Shown here in pieces: positions 13,801-24,100 of a DNA stretch of 64,000 bases. The DNA is from Brachynemurus nebulosus (lineage: Eukaryota > Arthropoda > Insecta > Neuroptera > Myrmeleontidae). Below the pieces are notes generated by a model that saw nothing but the letters and a program-made list of their open reading frames with translations, did no database searches and had not been told where the DNA came from. The stretch is taken from contig JAPWDM010000061.1 in the NCBI GenBank assembly GCA_035578155.1, positions 62,001 to 126,000 on the forward strand, in the 5' to 3' direction. The position numbers and the translations under genes are program-made. The first letter of the stretch is position 1. Each line of letters starts with the position of its first letter.

Positions 13801-13919
13801 CACGATCTAAAAGTGGTTCTCGCAGTAGGTCTGGTAGTCGTAGTAGATCTGGATCACCTGCACGATCTGGTTCAGGTAGTGAAAATGGATCAAGACCTGC
13901 AAGTCCTACGAGCGAGTAA
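1848..13919 (+). CDS. Ctr9: Ctr9, RNA polymerase-associated protein CTR9 (3' seven exons)
   Basis: Ctr9 is the tetratricopeptide scaffold subunit of the nuclear Paf1 complex, which travels with RNA polymerase II and promotes H2B ubiquitination and H3K4 methylation. Exons read as 1848-2075, 2136-2446, 8232-8625, 8689-9018, 9417-9679, 9742-9949 and 12690-13919; all junctions keep the frame and have GT/AG ends. Together they give 987 residues; roughly the first 190 of a protein near 1170 residues lie upstream. Recognisable family blocks in order are [104 protein letters not shown] and QYHVARARR, i.e. successive TPR helices and then the charged coiled-coil C-terminus. The last exon ends in a very long RS-repeat tail. 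Introns are 60, 5785, 63, 398, 62 and 2740 nt; the big ones are transposon-filled. No frameshifts or stops, so the gene looks functional. Confidence 0.97.
2934..3095. repeat. Imperfect foldback hairpin in Ctr9 intron
   Basis: Arms at about 2934-3006 and 3021-3095 pair with mismatches: the left contains AACTTTTATGTTTCGGTCAATAT, the right contains ATATTGATCGAAACATG and the matching AATAAAAGTGGTATTTTTG. The CATGTTTCGG core recurs in the perfect palindrome at 14203-14369, suggesting a common family. Confidence 0.6.
4089..4480. repeat. Tandem repeat, about 119-bp period, 3-4 copies
   Basis: Successive near-identical units start at about 4089, 4208, 4328 and 4445. Each has an (AC)n run, then ATATTTTATTGGTTTTC, TATGTAATGACAATTTTTAC and CAGAAATAACGAAGTAAAAA. 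The last unit abuts the broken 3' end of the piggyBac transposase, so expansion of this array appears to have replaced the C-terminal coding part. Confidence 0.8.
4445..6584 (-). pseudogene. piggyBac-family transposase relic (two exons, broken)
   Basis: Would have encoded the cut-and-paste transposase of the surrounding element. Exon 1 starts at the ATG at 6582-6584 with an acidic N-terminus ([20 protein letters not shown]). It meets an in-frame stop at about 6387-6389, but the frame continues with family-like [18 protein letters not shown] up to a GTACG donor at 6285. A CAG acceptor ends at 5133 and exon 2 (from 5132) restores the frame with [20 protein letters not shown]. The DDE-domain blocks [31 protein letters not shown] and KLCEASS follow. 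A second in-frame stop lies at 4760-4762. After LLDKGYCL the similarity ends in tandem repeats, so the C-terminal catalytic part and Cys-rich domain are missing. The intron carries another insertion (5328-5767). Confidence 0.85.
5328..5767. mobile_element. MITE with GTGCGGT/ATGCGGT-rich ends, copy 1
   Basis: A roughly 440-bp segment inside the intron of the piggyBac relic. The left end reads AACCTTTTTTTGTGCGGTGG, the right end inverted reads ACCTTCTTTTATGCGGTCC, so the ends are imperfect inverted repeats. Internal repeats of ACCGCATAAAAAA and ATCGCACA occur several times. A related copy lies at about 10576-11150. Confidence 0.55.
7378..7617. repeat. Inverted repeat, about 88-bp arms
   Basis: The left arm (about 7378-7466) contains AGTCAAAATCATGATAAAAT, AGAAGACGAGATGCGACCAA and CCGTATCAGGAAACATCAAG. 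The right arm (about 7530-7617) is its near-perfect reverse complement. The 63-bp spacer has no coding sense. It is a foldback element just outside the piggyBac copy. Confidence 0.85.
9038..9354. mobile_element. Short TTAA-flanked MITE in Ctr9 intron
   Basis: Flanked by TTAA at 9034-9037 and 9355-9358. The right end carries the palindrome GACGAGTTAACTCGTC (9323-9338), the same type of subterminal palindrome as in the piggyBac element at 3876-7082. The outer inverted similarity is weak (CTCTTT versus CGCTTT). It fills most of a 398-bp intron. Confidence 0.5.
10116..11748. mobile_element. DNA-transposon-like element with AGRCCCRATCCACACT ends
   Basis: The left end at 10116 reads AGGCCCGATCCACACTATCG. 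The right end read inward from 11748 is AGACCCAATCCACACTCTAG. These are clear inverted termini of a 1.6-kb element in the last Ctr9 intron. The left 250 bp match the repeat at 346-600. The interior holds a GGAAAGTCAGGGAAA-type low-complexity region (10395-10510, 11285-11350) and a nested GTGCGGT MITE. No transposase frame is visible. Confidence 0.6.
10576..11150. mobile_element. MITE with ATGCGGT-rich ends, copy 2
   Basis: A nested repeat related to 5328-5767. The left part has repeated TTTTTTATGCGGTC / TTTTGTGCGATTTTT, the right end inverted reads ACCTTTTTTATACGGTA. The interior shares stretches such as GAAAAGCAACTTCTATTG with copy 1 in opposite orientation. Confidence 0.5.
11915..12094. repeat. 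Near-perfect 180-bp palindrome
   Basis: The sequence is symmetrical about 12004/12005, in the core TAGCGCATGCGCTA. Each arm of about 90 bp contains CTCACTTTGAGCAGAAAAAC, AACGAACACGCCGATTGATA and TAGGACATCGCTACCTTTCT. A partial single-arm copy lies just upstream (about 11820-11875). It would extrude as a long hairpin; it looks like a recently formed inverted duplication or a foldback MITE. Confidence 0.9.
13250..13870 (+). repeat. RS-dipeptide repeat region in the last Ctr9 exon
   Basis: About 200 codons that read almost only Ser, Arg, Lys and Gly, mostly as S-R, S-K and S-G dipeptides in a roughly 8-18-residue higher-order unit ([18 protein letters not shown]). Synonymous codons are mixed (TCA, TCT, TCC, AGT; CGT, CGA, AGA, AGG), so the protein repeat is kept by selection rather than by recent DNA slippage alone. 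The opposite strand and other frames are therefore open by composition. Confidence 0.9.
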
Positions 13920-14202
13920 TACGTCTTAATAAGACTTGATAGAGCACCTAGTTATTTTTCATATATTTTAAAAATTTTGATTTCTATTTCATAAAGCTAA
14001 TTATTGGTGAAGGGTACAAGGAGAAACTTGATTTCATTTTGTCAATGATGACCGAATATCATAAGCAAAGACATGATAATTTAGGAAACATATGACGAAT
14101 AATTTTTTATAATGCATGAAAATAATATGAATTATTAAATTTGATAGATTTGAGCGTTATTTTATGGTATTCCATTTTAAAATAAAAAGACAATTTTTTT
14201 TT

Positions 14203-14369
14203 TTTTTTTTTACTTTACTAATACCACTTTATTTAAAGTCTTGATTGTCTGTGACATGTTTCGGCCCGTATGGCCATTGACGAACTGTTCGTCAATGGCC
14301 ATACGGGCCGAAACATGTCACAGACAATCAAGACTTTAAATAAAGTGGTATTAGTAAAGTAAAAAAAAA
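14203..14369. repeat. Near-perfect palindrome downstream of Ctr9
   Basis: Two arms of about 76-83 bp around a single-base centre at 14286. Each contains TTGACGAACAG-like core, GGCCATACGGGCCGAAACAT and GACAATCAAGACTTTAAATAA. The outer parts are T- and A-runs. It lies 290 bp after the Ctr9 stop codon, probably in its 3' untranslated region (AATAAA-type hexamers at 14181, 14339 and about 14515). Confidence 0.9.
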
Positions 14370-14649
14370 TGTCTTTATTTTGAATTATTAAACTTTGTTC
14401 TGTAAAATTTGTGAAAAGGTGGTTATAAAAGTCTTTTCCTGTACCCTTCAAATATATATAAATTTCATTAAAAATATTATCCAATCAATTTGTAAATATT
14501 GGGTGAAATGTATGCAATAAAATTATTTTGTTAGAATTTTTTTGGATTTTAAAAGGGTCTCGTCCAGCATGATTTCGGCCCAGCGGCTTTTTCGGCTATT
14601 CTTATTCATGAATGTTGCTTATGGTGGCTAATGTTCGAAAATATAGGTA

Positions 14650-15706
14650 CCGTCATTTGGGGTGGAATTGATCAAAAAAAACATATTTTGGTCTTAATTT
14701 TATAGAAATAAAACACAATCGGAGCAAAATGGGTTTATATGTATAGACGATGGTAATACGGATCTTATTGCAAAATGTCGTTTCCTTACATGTCAAAACA
14801 TAGTCTACAGGAAGCAAGGAAGCCATGAACAATCTCATACTCGTTATGGGATGACACTGTTCACACGAATTCGCAGCCCTGAAAACGCACTTTTTTCATT
14901 AAGAGTAGGCCCGACGAGAGGGTGGTGTAGCCGGGGTTACAGCCTCACGGCCCGGGCTTAAGGAGGGAGTCCGTAGCGTAGCTGTCCGTAGAAGGCCAGA
15001 AAAAAAAAGTTAAGGGCTTTTTTTTGTCCATCGCCTATTTTTTGGGGAGGAAAATTTTTAGAAAATACGGTTTTAGTTCCAGGGCCCGCCATTTTTTTCA
15101 CGGCCCTAATTAAGAGTATGAAAACTGTTTGACCACCATTTTTTTTTTTTTTTTTAGATTTTCAAAAAAATTCTTATTGTAAAAAAGTTTGTTTGATGCT
15201 TATAATAATTTTAAGTTTTAAAGAGTATAAAACATGGTCAGATACATCGTATATTCGTATACGGCTATACGCAATTAATCTTTCAATACAATAAGTGAAC
15301 AATCTCACCCCATGTATATGATTAATCTCACCCCACGCAATAATATGTCCAATATGACAAAAAATACTGAACTGATTATGTATAGCCAAGCACGTGATGG
15401 TTACAAAGCATCAACAATTATGTGTATTTTATTAAAATATAAAAACTGTGTTTAGATTTTGACATATCAGATAAAGTTTTAAAAGTTCACTTTCACCCAA
15501 AAATACGACTTCTTTTAATACACTATTTTTTTTAAATATATGGAACTGCTGAACTTGACGTGTATAGGGTATTTGCAGCCATCTTATTTCTTCTATTATC
15601 GGTCGGTAAAATCGCATTCTATAGTTCTGGCGCTATATTCAATTAAAAAAAATATGATTTAGTGAACAATCTCACTCCCGATTATCAATTTCATCCCAAA
15701 TGACGG
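14650..15706. mobile_element. TA-flanked MITE (Tc1/mariner-type), nested
   Basis: A 1057-bp insertion flanked by TA on both sides (14648-14649, 15707-15708). Inverted ends: CCGTCATTTGGGGTGGAATT on the left and CCGTCATTTGGGATGAAATT read inward from the right. Removing it restores the continuous arm of the surrounding element, as seen in the intact right arm. It has no credible ORF. Confidence 0.85.
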
Positions 15707-16543
15707 TATTAGACCTCTACCCCCTATATTGTCAGAGATATGCTGGTAACAACCCTTAACTTTACAATTTTTTTTTTTCAAAAATATTGAAGATAATTAG
15801 ATGAAATTAACAGAGAATGTTCACATAAAGTAGCTTTATATTATATAATTTTTTTACATTCGTATGACGTCATTTACTACATTAAAATAATAATTGAATT
15901 TTTGAGGGTGCGTGTTTTAGACCAACCCCTTGAGTGACACCTATATAATTATGGTGTGTGTGTGTGTGCGTATTTATCCATATTTAGTAAGAGAAATGAT
16001 AATGCGATTCCCATTCCAAAATCATGTATTTTTCTCTGTTATCTGTTACCAAGATTATTCTCCCAGCATACTAATATTATTAATTTATAATTAATTTTAT
16101 GCACGGCAGATTATGTAATTATGTGTCGGTACATTACTCCCCCCTGCGGAAAGAAAAAATCTTGGCACTTTTCAAAAAAAAAAAAAAATTCCTGCTGAAG
16201 GGAAAAATTTTTAGGACGCAAATTAAATTGTTCCCTGAAAATGAAAAAGCCCTCCAGTATAACAATACTAAATATTTACATATCACTGTTACACAAACAG
16301 TATTAAAAAATTACAATACATAATAATATGTATATTCACTTATGAATAATTTGAATTTTCTACTTCTCCGATCCGGCTGTCTTCTATAATTCAGAATATC
16401 CGAATCTAGAACATATAAAAATATATGGCAGAAAAATATCCAAGTAAAATAATTAATTTTATCTATGAGAATTCATTGAAAAATATAAATAAATTGAATA
16501 ATTATTATCATTGCTTTATGATAATTATTTTACGCAAGCTATT

Positions 16544-17416
16544 TTATGCTGCTTGTTGGAAACTATCCAAATTATTGTATAATTTAATTTTAAAATAATT
16601 TTCATCCCTTTCCATTATTTCAAAAGGATATCTGGGGAATAAATCACGACTGACTCTGTCGTTACGAATATGCATTATTTTTGGAGTCGTTATATTTTCT
16701 TTGAAAAAATCTCCATTTTTCGGACAACTGATAAATCGTTTTGAAAAAAATTTATCCCTTTTGTGATACATTTTCCAATTATGAAAACTTTTATCAAAAA
16801 TTGTATTAATTCTGTTATGTCGTGGTTGAAAATTAAATACTTTATTATCATTATTTACGTAATGATTATTGTTTCTTGAATTATTCCTCTTTTTTAAGGA
16901 ATTATTGTAAAAAATCTTCGTTTTTGAATCCTTATGACATTTTGTCATTTTGTAATTGTTTCGATTCAATTTATTTCCATTTATTATTTCATTTTTAAAT
17001 AAAATGTACCAATAACATGGTTTAATGCACTTTCTTGCATTTTCTCCATATTTTGTGTGATATTTACATATTTCTGAATGGAATTTAGAATTAAAAATAT
17101 TTTTGGAATAGTCGAAATTTCCTTTTTTCTTTTTGTTTCTACGGAAATTTTGCCTCTTCTTTAAATTCTTCAATTTATTCTGTATGACATTTATTTCATT
17201 ACATAATTCTTCAAGTTTTTCATCTCTTAATTTAATTTCATTGATTTCAACTGTTCTTGAAGAATCATATATTTTGTCTGCAAGTTTACCTAATTCGTGC
17301 CATTCCAAATTCTCTTGCACATACAAGAAAGGCAATATGTTTTGTGGTACATGTTTAAAAAATATTTGTTTAAAGAATGAATCTTCCAAATTCAAGTCAT
17401 ATGCGAAAAATTGCAT
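16544..17416 (-). pseudogene. Retrotransposon gag relic (290 codons)
   Basis: The frame from the ATG at 17414-17416 has the features of insect Ty3-class gag C-terminal halves. There is a FKQIFFKHVPQNILPFL-type block (capsid region), then LGKLADKIYDSS, a coiled-coil segment, a basic stretch (RRNKKKKG) and the knuckle-like CKYHTKYGENARKCIKPCYW at about residues 118-137. The N-terminal half of gag is absent and no pol follows downstream; a related fragment occurs at 62525-62880. It remains open for 290 codons in very AT-rich sequence, which is either chance survival of a recent fragment or retention. Distinguishing these needs relatives. Confidence 0.65.
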
Positions 17417-18199
17417 TTTGTTAATGATCTCTGAATGTCCAGAGAGATTTAAAAGAGTTGTAGAGGGCGAATCAACCCTTCCGGTAAATGTTACACCCTT
17501 GCTGGAGCCCTTGGCAATAATATAAGGGCACGAGGATTGTAAAATGCCTATTCATATTCCTTTCTGTAACAATGATATTGATATCCATAACTGTACACCT
17601 ACTTAAAGGATATTTGTGGCTCTATACAAAAATTTAAGGGGTATAAGAATTTTCTTGACCCCAGATTCGCACTAAGGGTCGAAAAATGCAAAGAAACACC
17701 ATAGTCAGTCATCCAAATCACGACCTTGGTTTTCTTCATGGGGGATGTCTTATTGTTACTTAACCTGAATTTATATTTTTTTAAGACACCTTCCACCAAT
17801 CTGACCTTGCTGAAATTTTTACACACGATAACTATGTTAGAGCCGAATAAAACATATTTTTTGGACCTTGAGGTGTCACTCAAGGGGTTGGTCTAAAACA
17901 CGCGCCCTCAAAAATTCAATTATTATTTTAATGTAGTAAATGACGTCATACGAATGTAAAAAAATTATATAATATAAAGCTACTTTATGTGAACATTCTC
18001 TGTTAATTATTTTCAATAGTTTTGAAGAAAAATAATTTTAAAGTTAAGGGTTATTACCCCCATATTTCTGACAATATAGGGGGTAGAGGTCTAGTACCTA
18101 TATTTCCGAACATTACTCACCATAAGCAACATTCATGAAAAAGAATAACCGAAAAAGCCGCTGGGCCGAAATCACATATGCTTATCCGGCGAGACCCTT

Positions 18200-21100
18200 T
18201 CTATTCAAATAAAACACTTATAGAGCAGGTGAGTGCAAAAATCTATTTTTAGGATAGGTTTATCGTAAGTTAAAAAGTAATTTACCTATGATAATTTCAA
18301 TTTTTCTTAGAGTTATAATCCGGTGGATATTAAAGTTTCTTATACGACATATTTAAAATTTTTATTATTAGTTGTACAATTATAGTCTAAAATAGAAATT
18401 AGAGTGGACAGATTTTGATTTGAGAGGGTACTGTTTGCTTACCTAGGCGAGATGGGTAAAATAACAATTTATTCGATGTATTCTACTTAGTTTGATTGTT
18501 ACCGACCTTACCTTAAAAACCACTTATTTTAGACACATTGAACTGAAAAAAACTATTATAACTGACTGGGATCTGTCAAATGGATGGAGTTTGAAAAATG
18601 GTTGACGCAAAGGTCATTGACATTAGTTATATATATATGTATAGTAATTAATGTGATATCTCCTCTTATAAAAAAGTGATAGTAAAAACTTCAAATTTGA
18701 GCGGTAAGCGCCATGACAACAAATTTAAAAATAAATTAAATATATAGTTAAACGATTTTAAAGTGAAATAGTTTTCTTTGTTTACACAGGTGGAGTGGGT
18801 AAAATAAATCAAGTCACTGACCTGTGTTCATAGGACATAAGTATGCTAGTGAATTTGATAGATATTGACACAGATGAGACAGATTAAGCGTACATATATA
18901 ATCCTGTGGTTCGAAAGTTGCAATGAGCTGCATTTTATACTGTTTACTGACTAGTTGTACATCGGCTCTACAAGAGCAAACAAGTATTGTTAGGTCGTGG
19001 CTATTGATTGTTAGGTCGTGGTTACATCAGTTTATAGTACGCATATATGTACCCGCACCCACTTCGCACCACAAACAACGACAATCACACATACTAACAT
19101 CCACTATACTACACATACAAGCACAAACTCTAACCATAGAAAGTGGGGAGGCATTGCTGCGACGTATGATGTAAAATTCTGGCGACAGCCGGCATGCTAG
19201 CTATGATTTGGCCTCTTGGATATTTACCTTACCTTAAAAATGACTATTATACGATTTTAAAATGTGTTTCTACACCTACGTTACTTGATTTTCTGTCTAC
19301 TATACGTGCAGATCTACAAAATTTAGCTCATAAATGACATTTTAGCAAATGCACTTCGTAATTTTTTGTTAATATTTGATTATAACGTTATCTGTAAAAA
19401 AAAAAAAAAACTCAATAAAAAAAAGCTGAAATTTTCACAGATAAAATTGAAGGGACAAGTGGAAGAAGCTTCTTAATGTAACTGCTAACATTCTTTTCAG
19501 AAAGTTTTATTTTGTAGGAATATTTTATGTCGAATTATCATTAATAAAATTTGGTTTCATTACGTTCAATAGTTTGTAGAAGTTCAGCATACTAAAAACT
19601 TCCAAACGCTTCTCTTGTAAAATTACAATATAAAAATTTTACTTAACTCCTTTTAATTATTATTTTATGTAATAGTTATGTATCAAATTTTTTAAAATTC
19701 CCAATATTTTTTATAATTTTACAAAAAATGCTTTTTTTTATTGGTATTGTTTTATTAGTTATTGTTTAGACTTAACCAGTTCAAAACGTGTTATTGTGCT
19801 TCTCTCATTTCAAAATCTGGAACTTTATTAAATTTTTAAAGTTTGAGATAAATACATTTGTAAGGTAATCAACCTGTTAGTTGAATAATCTTTGATTAAT
19901 CAACAAGTCAGGATTGTGTTCGTCGATGATGAACTGATGAATCTTCATTTAGCCACACGGGTTGTCAGTTATAAGGAAAAATCCATGTGCATGCGCGAAT
20001 TTATCAGTTGCATGGAGATTCATCATCAATAAATATGTCCAAGATTTTATAACTCCGAAATATATAGTATTGTAAATATTATAAATTATAATTTTTGTAC
20101 TCACATTTTTTATTATAATTATACTGTAATTTATTACTTTTTAAATGTTACTGTCTCCATAAAATTAAATCTGAAGTGAAAATTTCTATGATGATTGTAA
20201 TCGGTTCGAAATAATATATTTTATATAAATGATACTTGGAAGAATCAGATACAAAGCATAGATTAATAACATATTATAAAATAATAGTTATTTACATAAC
20301 AAGTATAGAAAGTGATTTTACTAAACAAGGAGACATATTCTACCAACCAGTTTGCAGGTTTGTGCTAGAAATGTTAGAAATCTGCTGTGTTGTGTACAGT
20401 ATTCCTTTTGAAATTATTACTTGTTAAAAATTATGACGTCACATGTTATATCTTCTTTAGATTGGACTATTTTTTAAAAAAAACTATTTCAACAAGAGAC
20501 ACAGCACCTTGGCTCTCAGTGGTAATTGTAGAGTGGAACACACGTGGACGTGTGACTTCAAACTACGCGTGTTAGGTTGATTGTTCATGTTCAAGTTTAC
20601 CTATGTCGCAACGGTACATGTGTCCACAATTGTTTTGTGAAATCAAACCAAAAATTTTGTGAAAGAATAGGATACCGTCAAATCACCTAACTTTACAGGA
20701 ACTTGACCAAATCACATTTTACGTCAAACAAAATTTCATGGTTCATGATACGTGTAGCGTTTTTTTGAATGACAGGAGCATTTTTAACAAATCAGTTACA
20801 ATAAGTAAGTTAGTAAAAATAATTGTCACAGCTAATCTATAGATAGATGACTATTCCACTGGAATAAACTAGTCTAAAATAAACTATAATATTGATACAT
20901 AGTATAAAATTATCTATCAATTATTTAATCGTTTCCATAGAAATGAATAAATATTTTCGGTATATTGAGGATTGAATAAAATAGAGTGCCTCGTATTATA
21001 AATACATTAAGAAATTAAAAAAAGAAAAAATGACTGGTGGGCCGAGTTTAATGGTGGGCAGAGTCAAAATTGATAAAACTGACAATTGAATTTTTTTTCA

Positions 21101-24100
21101 TAGGTATATTCTATGTACACATTATAATATACAAGAAATATTGTTTTATATTGGATTTTTATAGTTAAAAATAAAACAAAAAAATATCTTTAATTATTTC
21201 TTGAACTATTTTTGCATTTTTTCACAGCATAGCTAACCATTTTATGAAAAAAATGTAAAATAATGTTTTCTTTTAATAATTTAGTTTATTTGCGGATTTA
21301 ATTCACAAAAAAAGAAAATTATATTTTCTTTCGGGTGATCACAATGGCGGGTAATATAGCTAATGTTTACAGTTACAACCGTAGTTTAGTAAAATGAAGT
21401 CGTAGCCTCACATTTTAATGTTTACATTCTCTCTATGGAATATAATATGTTAAATGTGTTCTATTTAATTCTCAATGTGCCAATACATATCCATATTATT
21501 TCTCGCTCGGTTAAACTCTACCTTTTAATTCGAGTTTACCTGAATGAGTGCTTCATTTCGAAGCGTGACTAATGGATTAGACTTATCCATTATCCAGAAA
21601 ATTGTTTGCGCTGGCGCCTATAGAAGCTTTCACTTCAAGTTGAACGGTAATTTTGTCTTGAATATGATTATAAAATATGTCGAAAAATTTAAATCGATAA
21701 ATTTTAATTCAAGGCAATTGGATTATTACCAATATTTAGTTTAAAATTTAAATTTTAAATGTTAATTATATTTATTGTAGAGATATTATTTTAGTTTGTG
21801 CTAAATAAACAATGTTGGACGATACTGACTTATTTTCATGATTTAGCAACTTTTTTTTTTAAATACTATAAATTTGTTCATTATTAGCTTGGCATTATTT
21901 TTTGTATATTCTTGACAACATTAATTATAAGTGACAGTTAATACACTAATGTATAAACAAACGTAGGTCGCTCTCTGTCTAGGCACAATAGGTACGGTAC
22001 ATACGATAGATACCACAGGTCTGCACAATACTTAATGTATTGTCGAGCATATCGCACCGCTGCGGTGTCTATGGTGCCTAAACAGAGAGCGAGCTATATT
22101 TATCTATGGTACATACCTCATAGGGGTAAATTCCACGTGACTAAAAATATCTTCCGTAATAATTTTTTTTTGTAATAATGTAATCCTCCAATAATTAATT
22201 TGTAAATACAAATCCTAGATAATATTAAAAAAAAGAATTTTACAAAATAATCATTATATTTATAATAATAAAACATGTATAAACAGGTAAACATTTTCAT
22301 GTGTAATTAATTTTTTGACAGTAGTACAGATTGTACCATCGGAGTTTACAAAAAATAGCCGTGGAGGGACGTGAAATATGGTATTAAAGTGAGAATTTTC
22401 ATCTCCTGGCGTCGAATAAATTACGTGTGCGTCTTTGGTAGTGAAATTAGAAAATGTATGTATATGTGTAATTGGGATGGAAATGCGTATTATTCAAATC
22501 TACTGAATAATATGTATAGATGTATAAATACATATAGTGAATGGAAGAAAAGGACGTCATTTTGTAAATAAACAGTAGCGGTCTTAATAAAATTAAAAAG
22601 TCGCCATTGCTTTGGTATATTTTGTTTATGGTTTTGTAATTTCAACATCTTCTACTTAATAAATCTCTAACACTGACTGACTGACAGACAGACAAAACAT
22701 AACAAAATTTGATAACTATTTAGAAATTTTATTTTGAAAATCGCCATTTTTCAACAAATATTCAAATTAGTGAAAACGCGCCATTTCTTGAAAATGACGT
22801 AACATTTTGTAGCTAGATATGTCAATTTTGATAATTTTCATCGGTGAGGTGAAATTGTGTTTTCTTTTGAATATTTCTATTAGCTTATATACATATATTA
22901 ATAATAATCAACCAGAATTCAAATAAATACTTGCTTTTACTTCGACATTTTATGAATATAATCAAAGTTTTGAGGTTATAAAATTGACATTGACGTTTCC
23001 CGCCCTTTTCTCATTTAAAATTGTAGGGTTATTTTTTTGATGATTTTTTACAAAATCTGTCGAAAATACTTAACTGATATGGAAAAACAATGCTTTTAGA
23101 ATATTTTTGTAACCTCAGTCAAGTACCCTATTTAGGTAAGCACTAAGAAAGGATTTTTGAAAATTCATCCCCTAAGTAGGTGTAATAGGAGATGAAAATT
23201 TCCATGTAAATTCGTTATTTTTGAAGTAAGTGGTATATAAAAATATGTTACTATGGCTATTAAAATAAATAATATTTAATGAATCTTTAACTTTACCCTA
23301 CATTTAGACATACGATTTCAATTGAATGTTAATCGAATCGAACGAAAATCGTATAACAATTGGCAGCGCCCGCTCTAGCGTTTACACCGCCCCGAGCAAA
23401 AGCGAATATAATTCGCCCCTGTGAAAAATGGGTGATTGTTTTTTTTGGTCGCTGGGTATGAAAATCGTGCCCTCTTCTTTTTTTTACACCGGCGACCTTT
23501 TTTTTTGTCGTCAGCTGTAAAATGCCGCTCCTTTTTTACAAAATTACCGCCCTTTAAATTTCCCGTCCTGCGCAAATCTTTTTTTTTTTACTCGTCACTT
23601 CTAAATTTGCCACCCTCTTTTTACAAAAATTTACAAAATTCTCGCTCTTAAAATTTGCCGCCCCGGGCAAATGCCTAATAAGTAAAACACACTTTGAGGG
23701 TTTGTAACTTTGTAACTATTTGTAATACGAAAAATTTGTAAGGAACTTTTTTGTAAAGCGTCAATTGGACTACAAAATTGTCATTTAACATTTTGTCCTA
23801 TCTTTAATAGTTTAGCTTAAAAATGTAAAAAAACGTAAAATTTCAAGAAATTTAAATTTTAAGGCTCTGTAGAAAGTGAAATATTGGTGATAGAAATTTG
23901 ACTCAATGAAATTTTTTGTTCAAAATTTAATGCTTAATAAGGTGCTTTGATTCATTTAATGGAAAAATAATTTCTTCATAGTTTGCAGGAGTAAATAATA
24001 TAAAAAATCATTTTTCCTGTGTTATTTAAATGGGAAAACTTTAGGCTCGTTGATGCACCTCTAAAAATTGGAATTTTGAGCTGCGTTTTGGTGAGGACGT

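Larger units (their letters stand above)
14553..18199. mobile_element. Large element with long inverted repeats, carrying a gag relic
   Basis: The ends begin AAGGGTCTCG on both sides, followed by GATTTCGGCCCAGCGGCTTT. The inverted arms continue for about 330 bp: left 14553-14649 plus 15707-15948, right about 17873-18199. They share TAGACCTCTACCCCCTATAT, CATTCGTATGACGTCATTTA and GTGTTTTAGACCAACCCCTT. The left arm is split by a TA-targeted insertion (14650-15706). The interior contains a minus-strand gag-like frame. This looks like a composite in which a retroelement fragment was captured between long terminal inverted repeats. Confidence 0.75.

Noticed and set aside
12769..13929. Long alternative-frame and minus-strand open frames over the Ctr9 last exon
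   Set aside because: They are open because the RS-repeat composition removes stop codons in other frames; the Ctr9 frame is fixed by splicing and homology.
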